Shown piece by piece: positions 12,745 through 22,641 of a DNA stretch of 64,000 nucleotides. Each line of letters begins with the position of its first letter. Position 1 is the first letter of the stretch. Origin of the DNA: Candidatus Rubrivivax defluviihabitans (GTDB taxonomy: Bacteria; Pseudomonadota; Gammaproteobacteria; Burkholderiales; Burkholderiaceae_C). The position numbers were made by a program, and so were the translations under genes. Where the stretch lies: the NCBI GenBank assembly GCA_016709385.1, contig JADJMW010000021.1, positions 62,001 to 126,000 on the forward strand, read 5' to 3'. A model generated the notes under the pieces. That model saw only the letters and a list, made by a program, of their open reading frames with translations, made no database searches and was not told the DNA's origin.

Positions 12745-13928
12745 CGTGGCGTATCGGGCAGGTAACGCACCGCCAGCACACCGGAAATCTTCGCCAGCGA
12801 GTCCAGCGCCGCGGCCTGCACGGCGCTGTCGACGTCGACCAGCGTATAGGCCATCTCGCCGCGCGACTTGTTGACCATGTTGTGGATATTCAGCCCCGCG
12901 CTGGCCATCGCCGACGAGATCTGCGCCAGCATGTTGGGCACGTTGGCATTGGCGATGGCGACACGGTAGGCCGATTCGCGCGCCATGCTGACGCTGGGGA
13001 AATTCACCGCGTTGGCGATGTGGCCGTGCTCCAGGTAGTCGCGCAGCTGGTCGACCACCATCACGGCGCAGTTTTCCTCGGCCTCGCGCGTGCTGGCGCC
13101 CAGGTGCGGCAGCGCCACCACGCCGGGGTGGCCGTGCAGTTCGGCGGCCGGGAAGTCGCAGACGTAGGCGGCCAGCCGCTTGGCCGCCAGCGCCTCCAGC
13201 ACGGCGGCGTTGCCGACCACGCCTTCGCGGCTGAAATTCAGCAGCACCGCGCCGTGCCGCATGAGGCCGATATTCGCCTCGTTGACCAGGTGTCGCGTGG
13301 CCTCCAGCAGCGGCACGTGCAGGCTCACGAACTGCGCGTGCTTGAGCACGTCGTTCACGCTGGCGGCGCGCTTGACCTGCGAGGGCAGGCTCCACGCCGC
13401 GTCGACCGTGATCTCGGGGTCGAAGCCGAGCACGTTCATGCCCAGCTTGATGGCGGCGTCGGCCACCAGGCAGCCGATCTTGCCCAGGCCGATGACGCCC
13501 AGCGTCTGGCCCTGCAGTTCGTAGCCGGCGAAGGCCTTCTTGCCGTTTTCGACGCGCTGGTCCAGGTCGCTTGCCGCGGGGTCGAGCGCGGTCACGAACT
13601 GCAGTGCCGGCGCGATATGCCGCGCCGCCATCAGCATGCCGGCAATGACCAGTTCCTTCACCGCATTGGCATTCGCGCCCGGCGCGTTGAACACCGGCAC
13701 GCCGCGCTGCGACAGCGCCGCCACCGGGATATTGTTGGTGCCGGCCCCGGCGCGGCCGATGGCACGCACGCTGGCCGGGATCGCCATGCCGTGCAGGTCG
13801 GCGCTGCGCACCAGGATGGCGGCCGGGTCGGCCACGTCCTTGCCGACGCGGTAACGCTCGGCCGGCAGCCGCGACAGCCCGCTGGCCGAGATCTGGTTGA
13901 GCACCAGGATGGGCAGCCGGTCAGCCAT
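12741..13928 (-). CDS. serA: D-3-phosphoglycerate dehydrogenase
   Basis: SerA catalyses the first step of serine synthesis, oxidising 3-phosphoglycerate with NAD. The 395-residue protein has GRAGAGTNNIP near residue 58, the Rossmann motif GVIGLGKIG near 143, LLNFSREGVV, LPHLGASTREAEENCA with the catalytic histidine, and a C-terminal ACT domain (from about 320) that usually mediates serine feedback. It overlaps serC by 8 bp and is followed by the crotonase-family gene with an ATGA overlap, so the three form one transcription unit. Confidence 0.97.
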   Translation of the reverse strand: MADRLPILVLNQISASGLSRLPAERYRVGKDVADPAAILVRSADLHGMAIPASVRAIGRAGAGTNNIPVAALSQRGVPVFNAPGANANAVKELVIAGMLMAARHIAPALQFVTALDPAASDLDQRVENGKKAFAGYELQGQTLGVIGLGKIGCLVADAAIKLGMNVLGFDPEITVDAAWSLPSQVKRAASVNDVLKHAQFVSLHVPLLEATRHLVNEANIGLMRHGAVLLNFSREGVVGNAAVLEALAAKRLAAYVCDFPAAELHGHPGVVALPHLGASTREAEENCAVMVVDQLRDYLEHGHIANAVNFPSVSMARESAYRVAIANANVPNMLAQISSAMASAGLNIHNMVNKSRGEMAYTLVDVDSAVQAAALDSLAKISGVLAVRYLPDTPR

Positions 13929-15003
13929 TTTTCGCCTCGAATTCCTTCATGTAGGCCACCAGCGCCTGCACGCCTGCCACCGGCATGGCGTTGTAGATGG
14001 AGGCGCGCATGCCGCCCACCGAGCGGTGGCCCTTCAGCTGCACCATGCCGCGGGCCTCGGCGCCCTTCAGGAAGGCGCCGTCCAGCGCCTCGTCGGCCAG
14101 CTTGAAGGGCACGTTCATCAGGCTGCGGCAGTCCTTGGCCACCGGCGCGCGGTAGAACGAGGTGGTGTCCAGGTAGTCGTACAGCAGCGCGGCCTTGGCG
14201 CGGTTCTTCGCTTCCATCGCCGCCAGCCCGCCCTGCGCCTTGAGCCACTTGAAGACCAGCCCGGCGATATAGATCGCATAGGTGGGCGGCGTGTTGTACA
14301 TGCTGTCGTTGTCGGCCACCGTCTTGTAGTCGAAGGCCGAAGGCGTGGCCGGCAGCGCCTGGCCGAGCAGGTCTTCGCGCACGATGACGATGGTCAGCCC
14401 GGCGGGGCCGATGTTCTTCTGCGCGCCGCCGTAGATGAGGCCGTATTTCGACACGTCCACCGGCCGCGACAGGATGCTGCTGGACATGTCGGCCACCAGC
14501 GGCACGCTGCCCACGTCGGGCGTGAAGTGGTATTCCACGCCGCCGATGGTCTCGTTGCTGCAGATGTGCACGTAGGCGGCTTCGGGGTCGAGCTTCCAGG
14601 TGTCGCGCGGCGGGATCGTGGTGTAGCCGCTTTCCGCGCTGCTCGCCGCCACGTTGACCTTGGCGTACTTCTTCGCTTCCTTGATCGACTTCTTGCTCCA
14701 CTCGCCGGTGTCCACGTAGTCGGCACCGGCGTGGCCGCGCAGCAGGTTCATCGGCACGATGGCGTTCTCGGCGATGGCGCCGCCCTGCATGAACAGCACC
14801 TTGTAGCTGGCGGGGATGGCCATCAGTTCGCGCAGCAGCGCCTGGGCCTCGTCGGCGATGGCGATGAATTCCTTGCCGCGGTGGCTCATTTCCATCACCG
14901 ACATGCCCGAGCCATGCCAGTCGAGCATTTCCTCGGCGGCCTGGCGCAGCACGGGTTCGGGCAGCGCGGCGGGGCCGGCGCTGAAGTTGTAGACGCGGGT
15001 CAT
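13921..15003 (-). CDS. serC: Phosphoserine aminotransferase
   Basis: SerC converts 3-phosphohydroxypyruvate to phosphoserine with glutamate and also acts in pyridoxal phosphate synthesis. The 360-residue protein starts MTRVYNFSAGPAALPEPVL, the classic SerC opening. It carries the PLP-binding lysine in YGGAQKNIGPAG near residue 195 and ends with GGMRASIYNAMP. The ATG at 15003 is chosen because of a GGAGA ribosome-binding site 8-9 bases upstream; a longer frame from 15042 adds unconserved residues. It is the first gene of serC-serA. Confidence 0.97.
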   Translation of the reverse strand: MTRVYNFSAGPAALPEPVLRQAAEEMLDWHGSGMSVMEMSHRGKEFIAIADEAQALLRELMAIPASYKVLFMQGGAIAENAIVPMNLLRGHAGADYVDTGEWSKKSIKEAKKYAKVNVAASSAESGYTTIPPRDTWKLDPEAAYVHICSNETIGGVEYHFTPDVGSVPLVADMSSSILSRPVDVSKYGLIYGGAQKNIGPAGLTIVIVREDLLGQALPATPSAFDYKTVADNDSMYNTPPTYAIYIAGLVFKWLKAQGGLAAMEAKNRAKAALLYDYLDTTSFYRAPVAKDCRSLMNVPFKLADEALDGAFLKGAEARGMVQLKGHRSVGGMRASIYNAMPVAGVQALVAYMKEFEAKNG

Positions 15004-15063
15004 GCGGAAATCTCCAATGAGAGTAGGGGCGATTCGGTGCACATTATCGGTGGCGCAGCGCCC

Positions 15064-15077
15064 TTGACCCCTGTCAA
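15064..15077 (+). promoter_or_regulatory. Candidate FNR/Anr-type box upstream of the universal stress gene
   Basis: TTGACCCCTGTCAA is a perfect inverted repeat with 5-bp arms and a 4-base spacer; adding flanking bases gives 7-bp arms (15062-15079). It resembles the CRP/FNR-family consensus TTGAT-N4-ATCAA. It lies about 85 bp before the usp start, in the divergent serC/usp gap. Universal stress genes are known Anr/FNR targets in other proteobacteria, so oxygen- or NO-responsive control is a reasonable inference. Confidence 0.45.
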
Positions 15078-15154
15078 GGACGGGGTCGGGGGTCTGTCCT
15101 TACAGTCCGACCACGAAGCCCGGCGAATTGCCGGGCCAGCAAGGCCTGCACCGC

Positions 15155-15598
15155 ATGTACCAGCACCTGCTCGTCCCGATCGACGGCAGCCAGCTTTCCG
15201 AACGCGCCACCGACGCCAGCCTGGAACTGGCGCGCAAGGTGGGCGCGCGCGTGACCGGTTTCGTCGTCGAGCCCGATCAGCCGTTGCCGGGCATCGGTTC
15301 GCACCCGTTCAGCCATGCCCGCGACGCAAACGAATATCTGGCCCGCACCGAGGCCCATGCGCGCCAGGTGCTGGGCCAGTTCGCAGCCAAGGCTGCGGCG
15401 CAGGGCGTGCCGTTCCAGGGCCGGTACGAACGCACCGACGGGGTCGACGACGCCATCCTGGAGGCGGCCACCGAATTCGGCTGCGATCTCATCGTGATGG
15501 TCACGCACGGCCGCGGCACCTTCGGCGAATTGCTGTTCGGCTCGCACACCAAGACGCTCATGGCGCGCACCCGGCTGCCGCTCTTGGTGCTGCATTGA
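15155..15598 (+). CDS. Universal stress protein, UspA family
   Basis: This is a 147-residue single-domain Usp. It starts MYQHLLVPIDGSQLSERA and ends with the nucleotide-loop region VTHGRGTFGELLFGSHT followed by LPLLVLH. Proteins of this type are cytoplasmic and are induced in stationary phase or low oxygen. The ATG at 15155 places the first strand correctly; a frame open from 15128 adds nine unconserved residues. An FNR-like site lies upstream, and the nitronate monooxygenase gene overlaps its stop codon. Confidence 0.92.
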   Translation: MYQHLLVPIDGSQLSERATDASLELARKVGARVTGFVVEPDQPLPGIGSHPFSHARDANEYLARTEAHARQVLGQFAAKAAAQGVPFQGRYERTDGVDDAILEAATEFGCDLIVMVTHGRGTFGELLFGSHTKTLMARTRLPLLVLH

Positions 15599-16827
15599 CC
15601 GCGCCCGTCTTGGATCCGCCGGTCCTGGAAGGCCGCCTGGCCACCCTGCTGGCCCGCAGCGGCCTGGCGCCGCTGCGGCTGGCCGGGCGCACGCTGCTGC
15701 CGCTGGTGCAGGGCGGCATGGGCGTGGGCGTGTCGGCACACCGGCTGGCCGGTGCCGTGGCCGCCGAGGGCGGCGTGGGCACCATCAGCAGCGTGGACCT
15801 GCGCCACCACCACCCCGACCTCATGGAACGCACGGGGAAGCTGCCGCCGGGTGACGCCGCCAAGCAGGCCATCGACGCCGCCAATCTGGAAGCGATAACG
15901 CGCGAAATCGCCGCCGCGCGTGAAGTGTCCGGCGGCCGCGGCCTGCTGGCCATCAACGTGATGCGCGCGGTGAACGCCTATGCCGCCTCGGTGAAGCAGG
16001 CGCTGGAGGCCGGCATCGACGCCGTGGTGGTGGGCGCCGGACTGCCGCTGGACCTGCCCGACCTGGCGCAGGACCACCCGCGCGCCGCGCTGGTTCCGAT
16101 CCTCAGCGACGCTCGCGGCGTCCAGCTCGTGGTGAAGAAGTGGGAACGCAAGAAGCGGCTGCCCGACGCCATCGTCATCGAACATCCGCGGCTGGCCGGC
16201 GGCCACCTGGGCGCGGCGCGCATCGCCGACCTGAACGACCCGCGCTTCGAATTCGAGAACGTGATCCCGCAGTCGCTGGCCTTCCTGCGCGCGGCGGGCA
16301 TCGAGCGCGAGATCCCGCTCATCGCCGCCGGCGGCATCCGCAGCTGCGAGGACATCGCGCGTGTGCAGTCGCTGGGCGCGGCGGCGGCGCAACTGGGCAC
16401 GCCTTTCGCGGTGACTCAGGAATGCGACGCCCATCCCGAATTCAAGCGCGTGCTGGCCGAGGCGCGCGACGACGAGATGGTGGAACTCACCAGCGTCGCC
16501 GGCCTGCCGGCGCGCGCCGTGGCCACGCGCTGGATGCGTTCGTACCTGCGCATGGACGAAAAGCTGCAAAGCGTGGCGCGCAAGCGGGCCTGCATGATGT
16601 CCTTCGACTGCCTGGCGCAATGCGGCCTGCGCGACGGCACGCCGGGCTGGGGGCAGTTCTGCATCGACCACCAGCTGGTGGCGGCGCTGCAGGGCAACGT
16701 GAAGATGGGGCTGTTCTTCCGCGGCGTGGGCGCCTTGCCCTTCGGCAACCAGATCCGCAGCGTGCGTGAACTGATCGAACGCCTGTTGACGCCGAATTCG
16801 ACCCCCGCCGCGCCGCTGCCGGCCTGA
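15595..16827 (+). CDS. Nitronate monooxygenase (2-nitropropane dioxygenase family)
   Basis: This is a 410-residue FMN-dependent TIM-barrel protein. LPLVQGGMGVGVS near residue 36 and IAAGGIRSCEDIA near 243 are the flavin/phosphate-binding segments, and HPRLAGGHLG lies in the middle. Members oxidise alkyl nitronates; the natural substrate here is not evident. No ATG exists near the expected start. The TTG at 15595 overlaps the usp stop as TTGA and gives the best N-terminus. A cysteine-rich C-terminal segment (CMMSFDCLAQCGLRDG) is typical of the longer bacterial subgroup. Confidence 0.88.
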   Translation: MTAPVLDPPVLEGRLATLLARSGLAPLRLAGRTLLPLVQGGMGVGVSAHRLAGAVAAEGGVGTISSVDLRHHHPDLMERTGKLPPGDAAKQAIDAANLEAITREIAAAREVSGGRGLLAINVMRAVNAYAASVKQALEAGIDAVVVGAGLPLDLPDLAQDHPRAALVPILSDARGVQLVVKKWERKKRLPDAIVIEHPRLAGGHLGAARIADLNDPRFEFENVIPQSLAFLRAAGIEREIPLIAAGGIRSCEDIARVQSLGAAAAQLGTPFAVTQECDAHPEFKRVLAEARDDEMVELTSVAGLPARAVATRWMRSYLRMDEKLQSVARKRACMMSFDCLAQCGLRDGTPGWGQFCIDHQLVAALQGNVKMGLFFRGVGALPFGNQIRSVRELIERLLTPNSTPAAPLPA

Positions 16828-16844
16828 ACTGCTGGAGAACGAAG

Positions 16845-17321
16845 ATGGACTTGAAGCTCGATCGCCGGCGCCTGCTCGGCACCCTGGCGGCCGCCTTGGC
16901 GCTGCCGGCCTTCGGCCGCGCGAAGCCGCCGCTGGTGGAGGTCTGGAAGGACCCCAGCTGCGGCTGCTGCCAGGACTGGCTCGCGCACATGCAGGCCAAC
17001 GGTTTCGAGCTGCGCAGCTACGACACGGGCAACGTCGCGGTGCGGCAGCGTCTGGGCGTGCCGGCCAAGCTGGGTTCCTGCCACACGGCGCGGGTGGACG
17101 GCTATGTCATCGAAGGCCATGTGCCGGCCAGCGAGGTGCAGCGCCTGTTGCGTGAACGCCCGCCCGCGCTGGGCCTGGTGGTGCCGGGCATGCCGATCGG
17201 CTCCCCCGGCATGGACACACCCGCCTACGGCGGCCGGCGCGACGCCTATTCGGTGCTGCTGCTCGGCAAGGACGGCCAGACCAGCGTCTACGCTTCCTAC
17301 AGCGCCCGCGCGCCGGTCTGA
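16845..17321 (+). CDS. DUF411 family exported metal-binding-type protein
   Basis: This 158-residue protein belongs to the DUF411 family. The N-terminus has RRRLLGTLAAALALPAFG, a twin-arginine-like export signal. The mature part begins VEVWKDPSCGCCQDWLAHM with a CxCC metal- or thiol-type motif, followed by GSCHTARVDGYVIEGHVPA and LGLVVPGMPIGSPGM. Relatives are periplasmic and often lie near copper genes; none are seen here. A GGAGA ribosome-binding site precedes the ATG. The precise function is unknown. Confidence 0.87.
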   Translation: MDLKLDRRRLLGTLAAALALPAFGRAKPPLVEVWKDPSCGCCQDWLAHMQANGFELRSYDTGNVAVRQRLGVPAKLGSCHTARVDGYVIEGHVPASEVQRLLRERPPALGLVVPGMPIGSPGMDTPAYGGRRDAYSVLLLGKDGQTSVYASYSARAPV

Positions 17322-17411
17322 ATCGAAGGCGCCCCGCCGGGCGCCGCCCGCAGCTTGCCCTGCGCTGCCGGCAGTGAGAGCATTGCCACACCACCCACCA
17401 GGAGACCCGCC

Positions 17412-18089
17412 ATGGCCAAGCCGATGTTCGACGCCGACGCACTGATCTCAGCCTTCGAGACCGCCACCGCGCAACAGGGCGCGCAGCTGAAGAAGGCGGT
17501 GAGCGACGCCACGCTGGCCTCGCTGCAGGGCCGCGAGCTGACGCTGAAGAATATCCGCGCCGCCTTGAAGGCGGTGACCGACGCCGCCAGTGCCGGCGCG
17601 GCGAAGAACCTCACCAGCGGGGTCGACGCCGGGGCGCTGCTCGACCAGGCCGTGGCCGGCATGGACCAGGCCCTGCTCAAGGCCGTGGAGGCCAACCGCG
17701 TGGCGCTGGGCCAGCTGGTGTCGCAGGGCGCCGACCTGCGCGAGAAGCACCTGAAGAAGGCGCTGGACGACCTGGACAAGTTCGAGGACACGATGTTCGC
17801 CGCCGTCAGGAAGGCCGCTGCGGGCGTGGAAGGTCCGATGGCCGGAGCCTGGAACCAGGTGCTGGAAAAGATGCAGGCCGGCGGCACGCTGTCGGGCGCG
17901 AAGGCGTCGACCACGGTGGAGCAATTGGCGGCGCAGATGCAGGACGCCATGCGCACGTCGCGCGCCGCGTCCATGCGCGCCGCGCAGGCCATGGCCGAGA
18001 GCTATACGGCCATGGTCAGCGGCGTGCTGCTGGGCATGTCCGACGCCCTGCAGTCCGGCGCGGCCAAGAAGACCCCGGCCAAGAAGTGA
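17412..18089 (+). CDS. Phasin-like helical protein
   Basis: This 225-residue protein is almost entirely alpha-helical and alanine-rich (MAKPMFDADALISAFETAT), with repeated amphipathic segments. It ends in a lysine-rich tail AAKKTPAKK like those of PHA-granule phasins and nucleoid-associated PhaF/AlgP-type proteins. A GGAGA site lies 7-8 bases before the ATG at 17412. It has no signal peptide or transmembrane segment. I do not recognise a named family with certainty; a granule-surface or DNA-contacting role is inference from composition. It precedes a KAS III-like gene that uses acyl-CoA-type substrates. Confidence 0.7.
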   Translation: MAKPMFDADALISAFETATAQQGAQLKKAVSDATLASLQGRELTLKNIRAALKAVTDAASAGAAKNLTSGVDAGALLDQAVAGMDQALLKAVEANRVALGQLVSQGADLREKHLKKALDDLDKFEDTMFAAVRKAAAGVEGPMAGAWNQVLEKMQAGGTLSGAKASTTVEQLAAQMQDAMRTSRAASMRAAQAMAESYTAMVSGVLLGMSDALQSGAAKKTPAKK

Positions 18090-18129
18090 ACCGGCCCGCC
18101 CGCTGCGGCGGGTCCTACACTCCCGCGTC

Positions 18130-19251
<1,122 letters not shown>

Positions 19252-19333
19252 TCAACCCCACTTGACATCCCGCAATTGCCCTGGGGTGGCCCTGGGTGTA
19301 GGGTAGGGGTTGTCCCTAGCCAAGGAGGATCAC

Positions 19334-19645
19334 ATGTCCGAACTCACTGCCACCCAGAAAGACAAGCTCATGGCCGACCTGCGCGTGGTCGTGGCCGACG
19401 CCGAGGAATTGCTCAAGCTGACCGCCGGCGACGTGGGCGAAAGCACCGCCGGCCTGCGTGAACGCCTGCAGCAGCGCCTGAGCGACGCCAAGCACAGCCT
19501 GCTCACGCTGCAGGCCAGCGCCACCGAAAAGGCCAAGGCCGCGGGCCATGCCGCCGACGACTACGTGCACGACCATCCCTGGAAGGCGATTGCGGTCGGC
19601 GCCGGCGTGGGCCTGGTGATCGGCCTGCTGATCGGCCGCCGTTGA
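19334..19645 (+). CDS. DUF883/YqjD-ElaB family membrane-anchored protein
   Basis: This 103-residue protein has a helical soluble part (residues 1-75) and a C-terminal hydrophobic anchor rich in glycine (AIAVGAGVGLVIGLLIGRR) after DDYVHDHPWKA, the hallmark of YqjD/ElaB. Relatives tether ribosomes to the inner membrane in stationary phase in E. coli. A near-perfect Shine-Dalgarno, AAGGAGG, lies 6 bases before the ATG at 19334 and rules out the upstream start at 19310. It is first of a YqjD-YqjE-YqjK-like trio. Confidence 0.92.
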   Translation: MSELTATQKDKLMADLRVVVADAEELLKLTAGDVGESTAGLRERLQQRLSDAKHSLLTLQASATEKAKAAGHAADDYVHDHPWKAIAVGAGVGLVIGLLIGRR

Positions 19646-19658
19646 GCTGCTGCCGGTC

Positions 19659-20066
19659 ATGACCGGCCCTGCCGCCACCGGCGGCCTGTTCCAGTCGCTG
19701 CGGCGGCTGGTCGACACCGGTGTCGAGATCGTGCAGGTGCGGCTGGAGCTGTTCGGCAGCGAACTCGAACAGGAAAAGCTGCGGCTGTACGACGCCGTCG
19801 TGCTGGCCGCCGTGGGCTTGGTGCTGGCGTCGCTGGCGCTGGTGCTGGCCATCGCCTTCGTGGTGCTGTTGTTCCAGGAAGGCTACCGTCTGCCGGCCGT
19901 GGGCGTGCTGACGCTGCTGTTCGCGGGCGGTGGCTGGTGGCTGCTGCGCCGGGCCCGCGAAGCGCTGAAGGCCGGCGACGGCGGGCCCTTCGCGCTGACC
20001 CTGGGCGAGCTGCGGCGGGACCGTACCGGCCTGGAAGATCCCGAGCCACCGCGCCAGGCGCCATGA
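19659..20066 (+). CDS. Phage holin family / YqjE-like inner-membrane protein
   Basis: This 135-residue protein has two adjacent transmembrane helices (about 48-72 and 78-98) after an amphipathic N-terminus LFQSLRRLVDTGVEIVQVRLEL, matching the YqjE (phage_holin_3_6) family. It lies between the DUF883 gene and a small basic membrane protein, as in the yqjD-yqjE-yqjK cluster of enterobacteria. Its stop overlaps the next start by ATGA. The function is unknown; the holin name is a family label only. Confidence 0.88.
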   Translation: MTGPAATGGLFQSLRRLVDTGVEIVQVRLELFGSELEQEKLRLYDAVVLAAVGLVLASLALVLAIAFVVLLFQEGYRLPAVGVLTLLFAGGGWWLLRRAREALKAGDGGPFALTLGELRRDRTGLEDPEPPRQAP

Positions 20067-20359
20067 ACCGCGAGCGCGCCACGGCGCTGGCCCTACGCCA
20101 GCAGTTGCTGCGGCTGCGCAGCACCGAACTGCGTGGCCGCCTGGTCGCCGACGCGGCCGTGCTGCAGCCGCCGCTGGCGCTGGCCGACCGCGTGCACGAG
20201 GGCTGGCGCTGGCTGCGCGCCAATCCGGCGGCGCCGATGGCGGCGCTGGTGGTGGTGGCCGTGCTGCGGCCGCGGCGCGTCTGGCGCTGGGGCTGGAAGC
20301 TGTGGTGGGGCTGGCGCACGCTGCGCCGGCTGCAGCGCCGGCTTTACCCGGTTCGCTGA
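20063..20359 (+). CDS. YqjK-like small protein
   Basis: This 98-residue basic protein starts MNRERATALALRQQLLRLRS, has a short hydrophobic stretch AAPMAALVVVAVLRP near the middle and a Trp/Arg-rich tail. Sequence similarity to YqjK is weak by eye; the assignment rests on the position after a YqjE-like gene and the ATGA overlap with it. The arginine-rich N-terminus may contact ribosomes or nucleic acid, but that is speculation. Confidence 0.72.
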   Translation: MNRERATALALRQQLLRLRSTELRGRLVADAAVLQPPLALADRVHEGWRWLRANPAAPMAALVVVAVLRPRRVWRWGWKLWWGWRTLRRLQRRLYPVR

Positions 20360-20459
20360 AGCGCCTGGAGCCTGGCCGCAGGACCACCGCCCCACGTCGC
20401 TTTCCCGCTCACCGTGCGTCGCATGCGGCGCTGACGGCGCTTGCGCTATCGTCCTCGCC

Positions 20460-21902
20460 ATGGCCGATTTCAGCTTCTTCTGGCACGACTACGAGACCTT
20501 CGGCGTGGTGCCGCGGCGCGACCGCCCGGCGCAGTTCGCCGGCCTGCGCACCGACGCCGAACTGAACGAGATCGGCGCGCCGGTGATGTGGTTCTGCCGC
20601 CCGGCGCCCGATACCCTGCCCGACCCCGAAAGCGTGCTGGTCACCGGCATCCTGCCGCAGCAGGCGCTGCAGCAAGGCCTGCCCGAACACGAATTCGCCG
20701 CCCGCATCGAAGCCGAACTGGCGCGCGACGGCACCGTGGGCGTGGGCTACAACAGCATCCGCTTCGACGACGAGGTGACGCGCTTCCTGTTCTGGCGCAA
20801 CCTCATCGACCCCTACGCGCGCGAATGGCAGAACGGCTGCGGCCGCTGGGACCTGATGGACGTGGTGCGCTGCACCTGGGCGCTGCGCCCCGAGGGCATC
20901 GAGTGGCCGACCTACGGCGATGGCACTATGCAGGGCCGGCCGTCGTTTCGCCTGGAACACCTCACCGCCGCCAACGGCCTGGCGCACGAGGCGGCGCACG
21001 ATGCGCTGTCGGACGTGCGCGCCACGCTGGCGCTGGCGCGGCTGATCAAGCGCAGGCAGCCGCGGCTGTGGGATTTCTGCCTGAAGCTGCGCAAGAAGGA
21101 CGCGGTATGGGCCGAGATCGGCAGCGGCCGCCCCTTCGTGCACCTGTCGGGCCGATACCCGGTGGAGCGCGGCTGCCTGGCCATCGTCTGGCCGCTCGCC
21201 GCCCACCCGACGAACAAGAACGAGCTCATCGTCTGGGACCTGGCGCAGGACCCGCGCCAGCTCGCCGGCCTCGACGCCGAGACCGTGCGCCGGCGCCTCT
21301 ATACGCGGCAGGACGAACTGCCAGAAGGCGAGCAACGCCTGCCGATCAAGACCATCCACGTCAACAAGTCGCCTATCGTCATCGGCAAGCTGGGCGTGCT
21401 GGGCGGTGCGGCGCAGCGCTGGGGGCTGGACATCGATGCCGCGACGCACAACGCGCACCACGCCGCGGCGCTGGGACGCACGCTCGACGGCCTGTGGCCA
21501 CAGGTCTTCACGCGCCCGGCCGAGGCGCAGGCCCCGGACGTGGACGAAGACCTGTACGGCGGCTTCGTCGGCAACGAGGACCGCCGCACGCTGCAGCGCC
21601 TGCGCGAACTGAACCCGGCACAGCTGGCGGCCAAGCGGCCGGCCTTCCACGACGGCCGGCTGGAGGAACTGCTGTTCCGCTACCGGGCACGCAATTTCCC
21701 CGAGACTCTGGACGAAGCCGGGCAGGCGCGCTGGCGGCAGCACCGCGTGGACCGACTGCACTCCGGTGCCGGCGGCGCGCTCACGCTGGCGGCCTTCTTC
21801 GAGCGCATCGACGCGCTGGCCGAAGCAGCCGACGATCGCGGCCAGGCGATCCTGGAAGCCCTTTATGACTACGCCGAAGGCATCGCACCCGAGCCAACCT
21901 GA
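20460..21902 (+). CDS. sbcB: Exodeoxyribonuclease I
   Basis: SbcB degrades single-stranded DNA 3' to 5' and takes part in recombination and mismatch repair. The 480-residue protein has the DnaQ-type motifs: WHDYETFG with D10 and E12, GYNSIRFDDE, and EAAHDALSDVRATLALA. The SH3-like and helical C-terminal domains follow (GKLGVLGGAAQRWGLD, FRYRARNFPETL). The ATG at 20460 is the only start giving the MADFSFFWHDYETFG opening. The next gene begins inside its 3' end in another frame. Confidence 0.96.
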   Translation: MADFSFFWHDYETFGVVPRRDRPAQFAGLRTDAELNEIGAPVMWFCRPAPDTLPDPESVLVTGILPQQALQQGLPEHEFAARIEAELARDGTVGVGYNSIRFDDEVTRFLFWRNLIDPYAREWQNGCGRWDLMDVVRCTWALRPEGIEWPTYGDGTMQGRPSFRLEHLTAANGLAHEAAHDALSDVRATLALARLIKRRQPRLWDFCLKLRKKDAVWAEIGSGRPFVHLSGRYPVERGCLAIVWPLAAHPTNKNELIVWDLAQDPRQLAGLDAETVRRRLYTRQDELPEGEQRLPIKTIHVNKSPIVIGKLGVLGGAAQRWGLDIDAATHNAHHAAALGRTLDGLWPQVFTRPAEAQAPDVDEDLYGGFVGNEDRRTLQRLRELNPAQLAAKRPAFHDGRLEELLFRYRARNFPETLDEAGQARWRQHRVDRLHSGAGGALTLAAFFERIDALAEAADDRGQAILEALYDYAEGIAPEPT

Positions 21903-22611
21903 GCCGGAACCGCCGGGGGCCGCGGCGGTGGGCCCGCCCGTCGGATGGCGGCAGCTGCTGTCCAGCACCGAGAGCCACATGCTGATCGTCGGGCTGCTGC
22001 TGGCCCTGGGTATCGCGGTGGCGGTGGGCATCGGTCTCATGCTGGCGCCGCAGGCCACGCTCGACTATGCCGCGGTGATCGGCCTGAACCTCGTCATCGG
22101 GCGCGCCGGCGGCATGAGCTACGGTTTTGCCAGCGGCCTGGGCCACCTGGACGTGGTGTTGTGCAACCTGGTGGTGGAAACCGCCCAGGTGCTGGTCGTC
22201 TACCCGCTGTTCGTGCTGGCCTGGCGGCAGCTGATCGACGTGCGGCGCATGGCGCCCATGCTCGAGCAACTGCGTGCGGCGGCCGAGTCGGGGCAAACCA
22301 GGGTGCGGCGCTACGGCATCGCGGGCCTGTTCGTCTTCGTCTTCATGCCGTTCTGGATGACCGGCCCGGTGGTCGGTGCGATCATCGGCTTCCTGATCGG
22401 GCTGCGCCCCGCCGTCAACCTGGCGGTGGTGCTGTCGGCCACCGCACTGGCGATCGTGATCTATGCGCGCTTCCTGGAACAGATGGACGCCTGGGCCTCG
22501 GCCGTGCACCCCTATGCGGTGTTCGCGCTGATCGTGGCGCTGGCCGTGCTGGCTTGGCTGGCGCGGCGCTGGTGGCGCCGGCATGGCCCACCGCCGGGCC
22601 CGGGTGAGTGA
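21865..22611 (+). CDS. Small multidrug-export family (Sm_multidrug_ex) membrane protein
   Basis: This 248-residue membrane protein has about five hydrophobic segments: LIVGLLLALGIAVAVGIGL, the next around YAAVIGLNLVIGR, then VVETAQVLVVYPLFVLA, a helix rich in glycine and phenylalanine (GLFVFVFMPFWMTGP), and a final hydrophobic pair. The order and the GPVVGAIIGFLIGL motif fit the PF06695 small-multidrug-export family, whose transport role is not well established. The ATG at 21865 overlaps the sbcB end by 38 bp. The basic C-terminus LARRWWRRHGPP is probably cytoplasmic. Confidence 0.82.
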   Translation: MTTPKASHPSQPEPEPPGAAAVGPPVGWRQLLSSTESHMLIVGLLLALGIAVAVGIGLMLAPQATLDYAAVIGLNLVIGRAGGMSYGFASGLGHLDVVLCNLVVETAQVLVVYPLFVLAWRQLIDVRRMAPMLEQLRAAAESGQTRVRRYGIAGLFVFVFMPFWMTGPVVGAIIGFLIGLRPAVNLAVVLSATALAIVIYARFLEQMDAWASAVHPYAVFALIVALAVLAWLARRWWRRHGPPPGPGE

Positions 22612-22641
22612 GGCGCTGCGGCCGGCCGGCGCGCAGCGCCT

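Noticed and set aside
13897..15594. Long in-frame extension upstream of the nitronate monooxygenase gene
   Set aside because: It runs antisense through serC and in another frame through usp, with no conserved sequence; the TTG at 15595 fits the family N-terminus.
19262..19290. TTGACA at 19262-19267 as a promoter for the YqjD-like gene
   Set aside because: The -35 match is perfect but no acceptable -10 hexamer occurs at 16-18 bp spacing, so a sigma-70 promoter is not supported.
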